The notes under the pieces: generated by a model
The model's database searches: none
What the model was told of the DNA's origin: nothing
The model's input: the letters and a program-made list of their open reading frames with translations, nothing else
NCBI RefSeq assembly: GCF_014218805.1
Contig: NZ_JACJUV010000001.1
Location: 186,001 to 250,000, forward strand
Direction: 5' to 3'
Source: Teredinibacter franksiae
Lineage (GTDB): Bacteria; Pseudomonadota; Gammaproteobacteria; Pseudomonadales; Cellvibrionaceae
DNA length: 64,000 nt
Made by a program: the position numbers and the translations under genes
Shown here: piece after piece, positions 14,306-22,783 of the stretch
How positions within the stretch are numbered: the first letter of the stretch is position 1
Layout of the letters: every line of letters begins with the position of its first letter

Positions 14306-15925
14306 CTACGCAGAGATAGACTCGCCAGATTTATTTTTTAAACCCTCAACATCAAACTCTTCAGTCAGTCGTTCCCAAAGTTTAGGGCGAATTGGGTCGC
14401 CTGTAATTGTTATGTACTCTTTTCTAACCTGTGGGTTAGATTCCAATAATACGTACTGCCTAACACGCTCCACGTCACTAAATTGCTCTAATCCATAGTT
14501 ATCGATGGCACGACGCATTTCGGTATTCGTTAATTCCCCTCTATTTACAATAAACACGGCCATTAAGAATGGTAAATCGTTGCCAAAAACAGCCACATTT
14601 CTAATAAACGGGAGGCGCTTATACTGTGATTCGACCCATTCAGGCGATACGTTTCTACCACTCGCCGTAATTAACACATGTTTCTTTCGGCCAACGACCT
14701 TTACGTAACCATCGCTATCCAACTCCCCGATATCACCGGTATGCAACCAGCCATCGTCGTCAATCACGCAGCTTGATGGGTCTGTAGCGGTATACCCCAA
14801 ATATAGCGAGGCACTTTTTACAAGTAATTCATTTTCGTCTGATAGCTTTAACGTCACATGATCCAGAGGCTTTCCAACTGTTCCATATTTAAACTGAGAG
14901 GGTGAATTCCATGAGACAACAGAAGTATTTTCACTAAGACCATATCCCTCATACACCTGAAGACCCATGTCATGTAGGCCGGTTAATATTTCGGTCGCTA
15001 TTGGCGCATTGCCGCATGCTATAAAGGGTGGCGCATCTAGGCCAAAAACTGTCTTCACCAAACGTGAGGGATCAACTAACGAATTACCAATAGAATGCAA
15101 TCTCTCAACAATGGATGGGGAGACCACAACAAAATCGGGCTCGACGATGGTGAAATATTTAATCAAATCATCCGGCATGCTACTTTTAGAACCAAGAAGA
15201 GGCACCCCAGCGGAAGGAAAGTACAAGCAACCACCGTAGCTTAGAAAAAGATATATCGCGGTAATTTGCTCAATCAAGAGACTTAAAGGAACGATAGAAA
15301 CATATCGGCTAAATCGGTAACCAGGAACCATGCTTTTTAGGGCGCTAATCTGATTCCATAGGGCCGACTGCGATATACGCACCCCTTTAGGGTTATTCGT
15401 TGTACCTGAAGTATGTACAATTTTACATTCTTCCGGCACTAGCCTCACATTTAGGCTAGCCTCCATCAGTTCCGGAACCGATTGCCTTTTTTCAGGGGCA
15501 CAATATATTTTATTGGAATCAACATATACTTTTTTAATATCCTTCCCCAAATTCCATTTTTTTTCCCAATCATACATAACCGCCATACCAATGTCGTCTA
15601 CCAGTACGGAATCTGCATTTTTAATGAGATTTTCTGCTTGTTCAGCACTAAATATTGTGGGAACCGGAATTTCAATACGATGCGTAACACCCATAGCAAT
15701 ATCACACGCGACCCACTCAGGTGAGTTCGCCATTACAATTGCATGCTTGGGCCTAGCAATACCGGAGTCCACTTCAGAAAGCAACTTATCTATATTTTGA
15801 ACAGCGTTCATCAATAGTTCATAGGTAATATTTCTTTCAACCACCCCGTGGGGTGACACGACCGAAAACACATCATTTTTTGGTGTGCTTTCGCTAAAGG
15901 AAAGTATATTGGAAAAAACATTCAT
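14306..15925 (-). CDS. Acyl-CoA/AMP ligase (ANL superfamily)
   Basis: A 539-residue adenylate-forming enzyme. It carries the AMP-binding signature VHTSGTTNNPKGV, the YEGYGLSE motif, HTGDIGELDSDGYV and the hinge GRKKHVLITASGRNVSPE; the fold resembles long-chain fatty acyl-CoA ligases. It activates a carboxylic acid as acyl-AMP and probably transfers it to CoA; the acid is unknown. GGAG lies nine bases before the ATG. It is transcribed away from the hydrolase gene at 15984 across a 58-base gap. With the GNAT-like gene it could supply acyl donors for N-acylation (inference). Confidence 0.9.
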   Translation of the reverse strand: MNVFSNILSFSESTPKNDVFSVVSPHGVVERNITYELLMNAVQNIDKLLSEVDSGIARPKHAIVMANSPEWVACDIAMGVTHRIEIPVPTIFSAEQAENLIKNADSVLVDDIGMAVMYDWEKKWNLGKDIKKVYVDSNKIYCAPEKRQSVPELMEASLNVRLVPEECKIVHTSGTTNNPKGVRISQSALWNQISALKSMVPGYRFSRYVSIVPLSLLIEQITAIYLFLSYGGCLYFPSAGVPLLGSKSSMPDDLIKYFTIVEPDFVVVSPSIVERLHSIGNSLVDPSRLVKTVFGLDAPPFIACGNAPIATEILTGLHDMGLQVYEGYGLSENTSVVSWNSPSQFKYGTVGKPLDHVTLKLSDENELLVKSASLYLGYTATDPSSCVIDDDGWLHTGDIGELDSDGYVKVVGRKKHVLITASGRNVSPEWVESQYKRLPFIRNVAVFGNDLPFLMAVFIVNRGELTNTEMRRAIDNYGLEQFSDVERVRQYVLLESNPQVRKEYITITGDPIRPKLWERLTEEFDVEGLKNKSGESISA

Positions 15926-15983
15926 TAAACGTTACTCCATCTGTTAAATTGGCAACCATATTTATCTGTACAGGAAATCTGTA

Positions 15984-16940
15984 ATGACAAGATTAGACAC
16001 TAAACAAAAAATAATTAATTTACGTATAAACGGCAGAATAATTAGATTGCATACCTTAACTGCGAATCCAGATAACCCTGTAATACTCTATTTACATGGA
16101 GGACCAGGCTATGGAAATTCCAGACATCTTTGCGAAATATTTAACTCTCTATCTAGTACGCTTGTTAAAGAATATTCACTTATTTTCTACGACCAACGTT
16201 GCGCTGGAGATTCGATGTCAATATGGGATCTATTTTCAAACTTCACGGTTGAAAACCATGTGAGCGATGCGGGACACGTTCTTAAATACTCCCTTAAACT
16301 ATTCTCCAAAAACAAGCTTATCTTGTGTTCTCACTCTTGGGGGACCCACCTAGGGATGAAACTAGCCGATAGATTTTCCAACCTAATACAGGGGTATGTA
16401 GGTATTGGTCAGATCGTTAACGGTTTGAGAGGTGAGAAAATGGCGTACGCTTATGCCTTAAAACATAAAGGAAAAAAAGGTGTAGCTAAACTTGTCAAGT
16501 ATGGCCCCCCTCCCCATCGGAAAAAAGAACTAGTCCCTTATCTCTCTTTACATAGAAAAATACTGTTGGAAAATGGAGGGTTAGACAGAAGCACCACAAC
16601 AGTAAAAGATAATCAGGAACGATTGAACCCATCAAAAACGAGGCTTATAAATGCAGTAAAACATACGTTAGCCATGTATTTATCCGTGAAATATCTATGG
16701 GAACAGTGCCTAGAAGTAGATTTTAGTGATAAAACTCATTTCAATTTTCCCGTGATATTTGTATGTGGCAAGTATGATCAGACAACCCCGACTAAACTTG
16801 TAATCAACTACTTTCGTAGTATTCGCACACCCGCCAAAATATATATTGTAGACAAATCGGCTCACCGACCCCACTTAGAAAATTTTGGAAAATTTGAAAC
16901 TATCATGGTAAAAGAAAAATCGTTTCTTACCAGCTTCTGA
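15984..16940 (+). CDS. Alpha/beta hydrolase, proline-iminopeptidase-like
   Basis: A 318-residue hydrolase. The oxyanion motif LHGGPGYG, a DQRCAGDS variant of the iminopeptidase DQRGxGxS loop, the nucleophile Ser in CSHSWGTH, the acid Asp in GKYDQTT and the His near SAHRPHLE make a complete catalytic set. AGGAAAT lies eight bases before the ATG. It is the only plus-strand gene inside an otherwise minus-strand cluster, divergent from the ligase at 15925 and convergent with the GNAT-like gene. It may cleave an amide or ester of the product or give self-protection; unproven. Confidence 0.85.
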   Translation: MTRLDTKQKIINLRINGRIIRLHTLTANPDNPVILYLHGGPGYGNSRHLCEIFNSLSSTLVKEYSLIFYDQRCAGDSMSIWDLFSNFTVENHVSDAGHVLKYSLKLFSKNKLILCSHSWGTHLGMKLADRFSNLIQGYVGIGQIVNGLRGEKMAYAYALKHKGKKGVAKLVKYGPPPHRKKELVPYLSLHRKILLENGGLDRSTTTVKDNQERLNPSKTRLINAVKHTLAMYLSVKYLWEQCLEVDFSDKTHFNFPVIFVCGKYDQTTPTKLVINYFRSIRTPAKIYIVDKSAHRPHLENFGKFETIMVKEKSFLTSF

Positions 16941-16972
16941 TAAAAGCGAGCATCACCCAAAACAACTTCAGT

Positions 16973-17743
16973 TTATACAGTAAGTACTTCTTCCGGCGCA
17001 CAGCGCTTGCGCAAGTTACCACCGCTCATCAAATAGTTACTTAATTGCCGTGCGTCAATTCTTCCGACCAGAAATACTAACTCATACTTTCCAGGGTCAG
17101 CCAACGCTCTGAAGCGCTGATTAAATTCAATATTTTTTGTGTCGTGACCGTACCCATCTCGCAACCCAGCGAACTCCTCAGTTATCTTCACCTGGAATAA
17201 TTTGTCCCCCGGCTTGGGGTAATGCGAATTAGCGCCCTCAGCTATACGCCTAACATCCTCTGGGACTGGGCTCTCATATAGCAAATCTGGCCATATTGTG
17301 TAACATTTGAGCGATGTATATAAAAGTTGTAAATTCACGGTAGAGGCACTGAAGTACATAGGCTGATGACGACAATAGTCGCGCTCAATTGCCCGATCAA
17401 CGACCACCATACGCAACGCACGATCGGTTGCACGGTAACCCCGAAAATCCGGTAATACATATATCGACATAATGTGTAAAACTTCGATTCCTCCACAATC
17501 TCTATTCGCAGCATTACCAAAACCCACCACTTCGCCAGTGCTATCGTAGATTCTTATAAGGTATTCTGTTTCAAATAGTCTCTCGACAAAGGTGTCTCGT
17601 GCATAAAAAGCAAGATTAACCATTACTGTCTCAAAAATGGCCTTTAAACTAGCTTTTTCATCATCGCGAAGCGTATAAGGTAATCGGTCAACGCGTACAG
17701 AATAGCCCGAAAACGCCTTTTCACGTGGATAGTTTATTTTCAT
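16973..17743 (-). CDS. GNAT-fold acyltransferase-like protein
   Basis: A 256-residue protein with a GNAT core in the first half: LHIMSIYVLPDFRGYRATD holds the beta4 strand and the Arg-Gly-Tyr-Arg-Ala loop where acyl-CoA pyrophosphate would bind. The C-terminal half is extra and unrecognised. GAGG lies just before the ATG, and the gene starts eight bases after the RidA stop. Beside two acid-activating ligases, an N-acylation step is the simplest reading. Acyl donor and acceptor are unknown. Confidence 0.7.
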   Translation of the reverse strand: MKINYPREKAFSGYSVRVDRLPYTLRDDEKASLKAIFETVMVNLAFYARDTFVERLFETEYLIRIYDSTGEVVGFGNAANRDCGGIEVLHIMSIYVLPDFRGYRATDRALRMVVVDRAIERDYCRHQPMYFSASTVNLQLLYTSLKCYTIWPDLLYESPVPEDVRRIAEGANSHYPKPGDKLFQVKITEEFAGLRDGYGHDTKNIEFNQRFRALADPGKYELVFLVGRIDARQLSNYLMSGGNLRKRCAPEEVLTV

Positions 17744-17751
17744 ACCAACCT

Positions 17752-18138
17752 CTATTTTTCGGAAATGTAAGCATCAACTTCTATCTCAATGAGCAGGCTA
17801 TCATCGACGAAACGACTAACCTCAACACAAGTAGCCGCTGGATCAATACCGTCAAAAGCCTCTTTGTGTGCTTTTGCGACTTGGTCGAAAAGCGTCATAT
17901 CCGTTACGTACATACGTGTCCGGACAACATCTGATAAGTTTGCGCCTAACTCAACAAGCGCGGTACTTATTTTTTCAAAAATGTAGCTCGTTTGTGCATA
18001 AATATCGTTTTCACCGACAACAATACCTTCTGCATCAACGGCCGTTGTGCCAGAAACCGCTATTTGCGAACCAAATTTTACTGCCCGGCAATAAGCGACT
18101 TGCTTTTCCCAAGGCGCACCCGAGTAAACTCTTTTCAT
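17752..18138 (-). CDS. RidA/YjgF-family protein
   Basis: A 128-residue RidA-family protein. Members hydrolyse reactive enamine or imine intermediates, and in natural-product clusters some act as dedicated imine hydrolases or cyclases. The fold is clear from AVSGTTAVDAEG, the VVRTRMYVTDM block with the conserved Arg, and AATCVEVSRFVDDSLLIEIE with a Glu-containing end. AAGG precedes the ATG. It lies between the membrane methyltransferase-like gene and the GNAT-like gene, so an imine or enamine intermediate in the pathway is plausible. Confidence 0.88.
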   Translation of the reverse strand: MKRVYSGAPWEKQVAYCRAVKFGSQIAVSGTTAVDAEGIVVGENDIYAQTSYIFEKISTALVELGANLSDVVRTRMYVTDMTLFDQVAKAHKEAFDGIDPAATCVEVSRFVDDSLLIEIEVDAYISEK

Positions 18139-18209
18139 ATCCGAAACCTTTTGCTTATTATTTATACTCTAAACTGAGTACCCTTTAGAAGTACCCGAGT
18201 AGTTATGCC

Positions 18210-18941
18210 TTACTTCGTATTTGGAACCTTGACTAATACAGCATCATCATAAACGTCAGAGTCTGTAGCGCCAGATTGTTCGGTATTCTGCACACCGGCT
18301 TCATTAATTGCTGCTTTGAAATCACTCCACATCCGTTTAATAACTACGGGACTAGGAATTAACAACGCCGTATTTTTTCTGTATTCAGCCCATTCATCTC
18401 CCAAAAGACGTAATCCACGTAAATCCTGATGATAAGTACCTAAATATAAATAGATAGTTGCTCCTATCGCGAGTAAAAAGCTATCCATAGTCATTACAGG
18501 ATGAGCCCAAAAAAATACAATGAGGCATGTATGGTGCGGAAATCGAATATATTTTTTCACACCTTCCTTTCTCGTACGATAGTACGCCGGTAACTTCTTT
18601 TTCATCAATTTTAGCGTTACTTGCTTCACACCTAGCCACTGCCAAAATGACGTAGTGAACTTAAAACAATAGAAAAAAAGAAAAAGCGAAGCGGCTAGTA
18701 CAATCACACTTACATGATGCAGAAAAGTTCCAGGAATTAAGTAGAATAAATACTCGCCTGATGTTTTCCAGTATTTAAAACCCAAAAATATTGTCAACAC
18801 AGAGAGCATGCTATAGACAATATTCCATGAATAATCCGGCAATATTCTATTGTATAGGGAAACAAACCATTTGGTTGTTAATAAAGAATGCTGAAGCCCA
18901 TAGGCCACAACAATAATAAGATCAATTTGCCACCAAGTCAT
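18210..18941 (-). CDS. NnrU/ICMT-like integral membrane methyltransferase
   Basis: A 243-residue protein with about six membrane helices. The C-terminal block RFPHHTCLIVFFWAHPVMT, then YLGTYHQDLRGLRLLG and YRKNTALLIPSP, matches the NnrU / isoprenylcysteine carboxyl methyltransferase type (S-adenosylmethionine-dependent, working at the membrane). After the last helix comes an extra soluble tail of about 45 residues. GAGGA precedes the ATG. It starts 19 bases after the ligase stop. O-methylation of a lipid-like product is plausible but not shown; NnrU itself is known from denitrification clusters, which are absent here. Confidence 0.75.
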   Translation of the reverse strand: MTWWQIDLIIVVAYGLQHSLLTTKWFVSLYNRILPDYSWNIVYSMLSVLTIFLGFKYWKTSGEYLFYLIPGTFLHHVSVIVLAASLFLFFYCFKFTTSFWQWLGVKQVTLKLMKKKLPAYYRTRKEGVKKYIRFPHHTCLIVFFWAHPVMTMDSFLLAIGATIYLYLGTYHQDLRGLRLLGDEWAEYRKNTALLIPSPVVIKRMWSDFKAAINEAGVQNTEQSGATDSDVYDDAVLVKVPNTK

Positions 18942-18960
18942 AATACTGTCCTCGTGTAAG

Positions 18961-20163
18961 TTAGTTCGATAAAGAGATTCTGCTCATTTTTGGTTTTATT
19001 GAAAATTCATAAAACTCGTGTATTTCAGGATTTATCTCGATACTACATGAATACTTATCATTAAATTTCTGATGTAAAAGGGTTTTGATTAAATCAACAT
19101 CAATATTCTCTTCACCACCTGGTATCGTAATAATAGTGAAATATATATGGTCATTTATCACATTACATTCGTAGTGATATATTGGAATTTTTTCTTGGTA
19201 TATAATTTCATCCATAACTCTAGCGCTAACACCGTTGGACTGAGTTCTACCAAGACATTCCCACGCAACCCTGGATTCATCACTCGTCACACGAAAAATA
19301 TCTCCCGTATCGTAGCGAAGTATTGGCAATAGACCATTCCGAAGCCAACTAATTATCAGCTTCCCCTCAATTGCACCATTTACACCAAAAACTAAGTGCT
19401 CGTTGGTTTCAGGGTCTACCAGTTCGAAAATAAAATCCTCTGAAATAGGGTCATAAGAACAATCTGTATTACCAATCATAACTGTCGCGGTTTCACTGCT
19501 ACCGTAAACAAAGGGAATAGTCTTCGCGCTGCAATTTAATATTTCACTAAAGTTATCTGCAGAATGTGGGGTAATGGGTTCGCCCGTTAGCAATAATTTG
19601 TCAATCGAAAGTAAATTATTCGGTAGTGCATGCTTATTAAACTCGTAGAAAACTTTACTCGCTAGCGTTGGCGTCGTCATTATCGTTGTTATTTTGTAGC
19701 GCTTTAAAACCTCGTATATTTTCGTGTACTCACAGATCTTAGGAAGCGCAAATACACGCACAAATCCGACACCTAATTGGTTAAGCGCCAAACAAGATGC
19801 TTCAACAAATGGACTCAAAATACCGGGATGAATAATTGCAACGCGGTCAACACCCGCCGTTAGATATTTTTTATAAGCAAGCATTTGATTATTAGTATTC
19901 CAACCAAGATCTTCTGCGTTTCTCGGGGTTACAAGAGGTTCTCCTGTCGACCCTGATGTTTCACTGAATAGAATCCCTCTTGATAGAAACATCTCTTGCT
20001 GATCTTCAACTCGCTTAAACAGATCAGTTTTGGTGAGTATTGGAATACGCTTCAAAAAGCTTTCCAAAGTTGAGAACTGCTGCTCAACATCTATTAGGCC
20101 ATACTCAATTGCCAACGGCACTAACTTTTTAAGTGCTGCATTTTTGTCACGCGTAACGATCAT
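18961..20163 (-). CDS. PaaK-like adenylate-forming ligase
   Basis: A 400-residue protein resembling phenylacetate-CoA ligase, which activates aryl or acyl acids as adenylates and then CoA thioesters. Visible: the P-loop SETSGSTGEPLV, the FVYGSSETATVM region, RYDTGDIFRV, and a C-terminal subdomain. I chose the ATG at 20163, which AAGGAG precedes by five bases; a GTG at 20169 would add two residues. The gene lies ten bases after the SDR stop. This is the second ligase of the cluster and of a different subfamily from the one at 14306, so two different acids are probably activated. Confidence 0.85.
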   Translation of the reverse strand: MIVTRDKNAALKKLVPLAIEYGLIDVEQQFSTLESFLKRIPILTKTDLFKRVEDQQEMFLSRGILFSETSGSTGEPLVTPRNAEDLGWNTNNQMLAYKKYLTAGVDRVAIIHPGILSPFVEASCLALNQLGVGFVRVFALPKICEYTKIYEVLKRYKITTIMTTPTLASKVFYEFNKHALPNNLLSIDKLLLTGEPITPHSADNFSEILNCSAKTIPFVYGSSETATVMIGNTDCSYDPISEDFIFELVDPETNEHLVFGVNGAIEGKLIISWLRNGLLPILRYDTGDIFRVTSDESRVAWECLGRTQSNGVSARVMDEIIYQEKIPIYHYECNVINDHIYFTIITIPGGEENIDVDLIKTLLHQKFNDKYSCSIEINPEIHEFYEFSIKPKMSRISLSN

Positions 20164-20172
20164 TTTCACTCC

Positions 20173-20946
20173 TTATGCGCTGCCAGCCAGGCCACCACCA
20201 TCTACAATTAGAGGTGTTCCTGTGATAAATCCACTTTTCTCAGACGCTAAAAATAAAACAGCATTCGCGATATCTTCCGGCTGACCTACCCGACCGAGGG
20301 GGCGGCTTGCACCTTCCTTTATTAGCTGGTCTTCAGCTAGGCCAAGCTGAATTGCTTCGTCAACGAGCATCCCGGTGTTGGTGTCACCAGGACAAATGCA
20401 GTTCACCCTTATACCATCAGCTCCGTGATCTATCGCCATTGCCTTTGTCAGTAAAACGACACCACCTTTCGAAGCACAATACGACACAGCACGAGCACCA
20501 CCATTTATCCCCCAACCCGACGCTGTATTAATGATACAACCGCTTTTTTGTGCGGTCATGGGCACTAGAGCGCACTTAGAGAGTAAGAATACCCCTGTTA
20601 GATTTACATCAATAACTTTTCTCCAAGCTTCGACACTCGTATTTAGGCTATTTTCTCTAACAGTAATACCTGCGTTATTGAATAGGATATCCAAACGACC
20701 GAAGGCACTGATGGTTTCGTCAATGATCCGAATGCAGTCATCGTTATTCGATATATCCGCAACAATGGGCATTGAAGTTCCGTTTATTTCTTTTATCGAT
20801 TCATGGGTATAAATCGATGCCGCTTCATTTACATCGACTACTACCACTTTGACTCCTTCTTTTGCGAAAGCCAGTGCCGTAGCACAACCGATTCCGCCAC
20901 CTGCACCTGTAATAATGGCGACCTTGCCCTTAAAATCTTCCGTCAT
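20173..20946 (-). CDS. SDR-family oxidoreductase
   Basis: A 257-residue short-chain dehydrogenase/reductase. The nucleotide-binding TGAGGGIG, the NNAG motif, the catalytic Ser (NTASGWG), YCASK (Tyr and Lys) and the C-terminal FITGTPLIVDGG are all present, so it is a complete NAD(P)-dependent alcohol or keto oxidoreductase. Asp at the end of beta2 (VVVDVN) favours NAD. The ATG overlaps the stop of the upstream oxygenase gene (ATGA), so the two are translationally coupled and probably act in sequence, for example hydroxylation then oxidation. Confidence 0.92.
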   Translation of the reverse strand: MTEDFKGKVAIITGAGGGIGCATALAFAKEGVKVVVVDVNEAASIYTHESIKEINGTSMPIVADISNNDDCIRIIDETISAFGRLDILFNNAGITVRENSLNTSVEAWRKVIDVNLTGVFLLSKCALVPMTAQKSGCIINTASGWGINGGARAVSYCASKGGVVLLTKAMAIDHGADGIRVNCICPGDTNTGMLVDEAIQLGLAEDQLIKEGASRPLGRVGQPEDIANAVLFLASEKSGFITGTPLIVDGGGLAGSA

Positions 20947-21722
20947 ATCAAGGCGCCTTCTTTCTCGCCATATAAAATATCGGCAGTAGCACCATAGTCA
21001 ATTTTTGAGCGATGATCGAATGCCATATTTAGAATTATTCTATTTGTTTCCCCCGATATGGGTGCGACCCTATGCAAACAGTCGCCGGCATTAAGGACAT
21101 AACAATCGCCAGCATTATGGTGAATATTTTTAACTCGCCCTTGCTCATATGCAATAGGAACAGCTTTATTGGTGTCGGTCATATAATTCATACCCAACTC
21201 CGCACAGAATTTTTTCCACTCTGGTATTACCTCCAAATAGCCACCCATCGAATGATCTGGGGCCTGGAGAATTGAAACTAATGCATACTGAGGGTCATCC
21301 AAATGCCAGCCATGTGTGCCACCACTTCTCTCAAGAAAATTGACTACCATAAATTCTTCTTCGTGATCCACGGTATAAAGAGACCTAGAAACAATTGAAG
21401 ACAAAACTGACTTAACTTCCGCGTTTATATATAGGGCAGAAAATACAAATGAGTTATTTAAAATTTGCTTTCCACCAATGACAGACAGAAACCTTGGGGT
21501 TTCATACCCAGGCATAGTAAATTGCTTTTCGGTACGCATCTTGGACAAACGAATTGATTCATCTTTAACCAGATCAAAATATTCAGCCATAAAAAAATCT
21601 GGCATCGTCACAAAGCCCTTCTCCTCGAACTCGTTTGCCAACCGCGTCAACTCTGTCTCTTCTTTATATTTACTATTTACTACGCTTCCACTCAAATACA
21701 TATAGTCTTTAAAATCCAACAT
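20943..21722 (-). CDS. Fe(II)/2-oxoglutarate oxygenase, ArpA-like
   Basis: A 259-residue non-haem iron oxygenase. Ligands: His-Leu-Asp (H140, D142) in HGWHLDDPQYAL and a distal His (217) in GDCLHRVAPI, with Arg (228) in TNRIIL for 2-oxoglutarate. The HGWH-DD block resembles the ArpA-like group; Asp in the facial triad points to hydroxylation, not halogenation. I chose the ATG at 21722, with GAGG five bases upstream; another ATG at 21737 is possible. It is the first enzyme gene after the RfaH-like gene and is coupled to the SDR. Confidence 0.82.
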   Translation of the reverse strand: MLDFKDYMYLSGSVVNSKYKEETELTRLANEFEEKGFVTMPDFFMAEYFDLVKDESIRLSKMRTEKQFTMPGYETPRFLSVIGGKQILNNSFVFSALYINAEVKSVLSSIVSRSLYTVDHEEEFMVVNFLERSGGTHGWHLDDPQYALVSILQAPDHSMGGYLEVIPEWKKFCAELGMNYMTDTNKAVPIAYEQGRVKNIHHNAGDCYVLNAGDCLHRVAPISGETNRIILNMAFDHRSKIDYGATADILYGEKEGALI

Positions 21723-21808
21723 AGCTGCCTCAATCATTTTCGTATTTTAGATATTGGTTAGATGCCGTTACTACACTTCAACGACAATATTGAATCACCA
21801 AAAATTGG

Positions 21809-22267
21809 TCAGATAGCCATATATAATTGGTCGACCACATCATTGGGAACTTGACTAGTTTTCGGTCGACTAACCAAATCTATTAAGCGCATAACTCGCT
21901 CCTCCTTTCTGCCTACACAGAAGATCGCTTTTCGATCGCATGTCTTCTTTTCTTCGGTGTTCAGGGCCTTTTCGCTTCTTTTCACTTGATCTATCACATC
22001 TTCGGGAACTTTTGCCATCTCCGGACCAAACGATACAAGGCCAACCACACCTTTGGTGTTTCTTATTTTTGACACGTCATCTTTCTGAGGGTCTATCACT
22101 ACAAACATATATCGGGGAAACATAGGGATTGGGGCAGGAGTCGGTTTTTTCGAAGATATCCCCCTTTTTACTTGCGGCAGGTATGTTTCATAGCACTGCT
22201 GCTCGAGGTTACGCTTTGCTCTAAATTCTTCTTTTGGTTTTGTAAACACTAAATACCATGTAGTCAT
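21809..22267 (-). CDS. RfaH/NusG-like specialised antiterminator
   Basis: A 152-residue NusG paralogue of the RfaH type, which rides on RNA polymerase through one long operon and suppresses termination. The NGN domain is clear: WYLVFTKPKEEFRAKRNLEQQ, the MFPRYMFV strand, and NTKGVVGLVSFG. The C-terminal KOW domain is abnormal: the first strand of the usual GDKV-GPF-G block is missing, though the ending EERVMRLIDLVSRP is kept. GGAGGAGG precedes the ATG. It is the first gene of the minus-strand biosynthetic run, and an ops-like site lies in its own leader at 22425-22436. Confidence 0.85.
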   Translation of the reverse strand: MTTWYLVFTKPKEEFRAKRNLEQQCYETYLPQVKRGISSKKPTPAPIPMFPRYMFVVIDPQKDDVSKIRNTKGVVGLVSFGPEMAKVPEDVIDQVKRSEKALNTEEKKTCDRKAIFCVGRKEERVMRLIDLVSRPKTSQVPNDVVDQLYMAI

Positions 22268-22424
22268 ACCTCCTCCATTAAGGGCATCTCAAATAATATG
22301 AAGCCTCCAGGCATTTTGCTAAATCTATAGCTGCATGCAGGCTCGAATACGTTTAGTAGAGTAATTTTAACGCTTGAATAAGCGGGAAAGACTGTCGGAT
22401 TATTATTAGATATTTTGTTTCGCA

Positions 22425-22436
22425 CACGCTACCGCT
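22425..22436 (-). promoter_or_regulatory. ops-like element for RfaH recruitment
   Basis: On the minus strand AGCGGTAGCGTG, matching the enterobacterial ops element GGCGGTAGCGTG at 11 of 12 positions. It lies 157 bases before the start of the RfaH-like gene, in its leader and on the correct strand. In E. coli, ops pauses RNA polymerase so RfaH can load. Autoregulation and control of the whole downstream run are inferred. Confidence 0.75.
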
Positions 22437-22475
22437 AGGAGAGTTCCCCTACATGCACTATTAAGCCGATATTTA

Positions 22476-22504
22476 ATTAAAAAACTATTATCGATATAAA
22501 GCAA
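22476..22504 (-). promoter_or_regulatory. Possible promoter of the RfaH-led operon
   Basis: On the minus strand TTGCTT (22504-22499), a 17-base spacer and TTTAAT (22481-22476). It would start RNA near 22469 and place the ops-like site about 33-44 bases into the transcript. The -35 match is poor, so this is tentative. Confidence 0.3.
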
Positions 22505-22684
22505 AGATAAAATCAGGCCCTACACGCTGGCGTTAGTCGATTCATCAGACGGCCGGGATGCTAGGCATAAAATATTTAAATTGCAACCTCTGATAGTCAT
22601 CCTTAACTATTTTTTCACCTTACACCCGCTTTATGTCGCCAAACACTACATCAAAATCAGTCCATCAATTTATTTTCTTATTAA

Positions 22685-22711
22685 TGTCACATTTAGGCAC
22701 GCTGAAACGTC
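22685..22711 (+). promoter_or_regulatory. ECF41-type promoter of the AhpD-like gene
   Basis: TGTCACA (22685-22691), 16 bases, CGTC (22708-22711). As I recall, this is the reported ECF41 consensus, including spacing. The AhpD-like start lies 72 bases downstream. The cognate sigma factor would be the one at 10892-11791. Confidence 0.8.
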
Positions 22712-22783
22712 CTACATGAGTACACACTTAATTACGATGAACTTATTCAATAATTCTTATATAAACTCGTTCGGAAAAAAAAC

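Noticed and set aside
20943..21722. Oxygenase as an Fe(II)/2OG halogenase
   Set aside because: The metal triad keeps an Asp (His-Leu-Asp); known halogenases of this type have Gly or Ala there.
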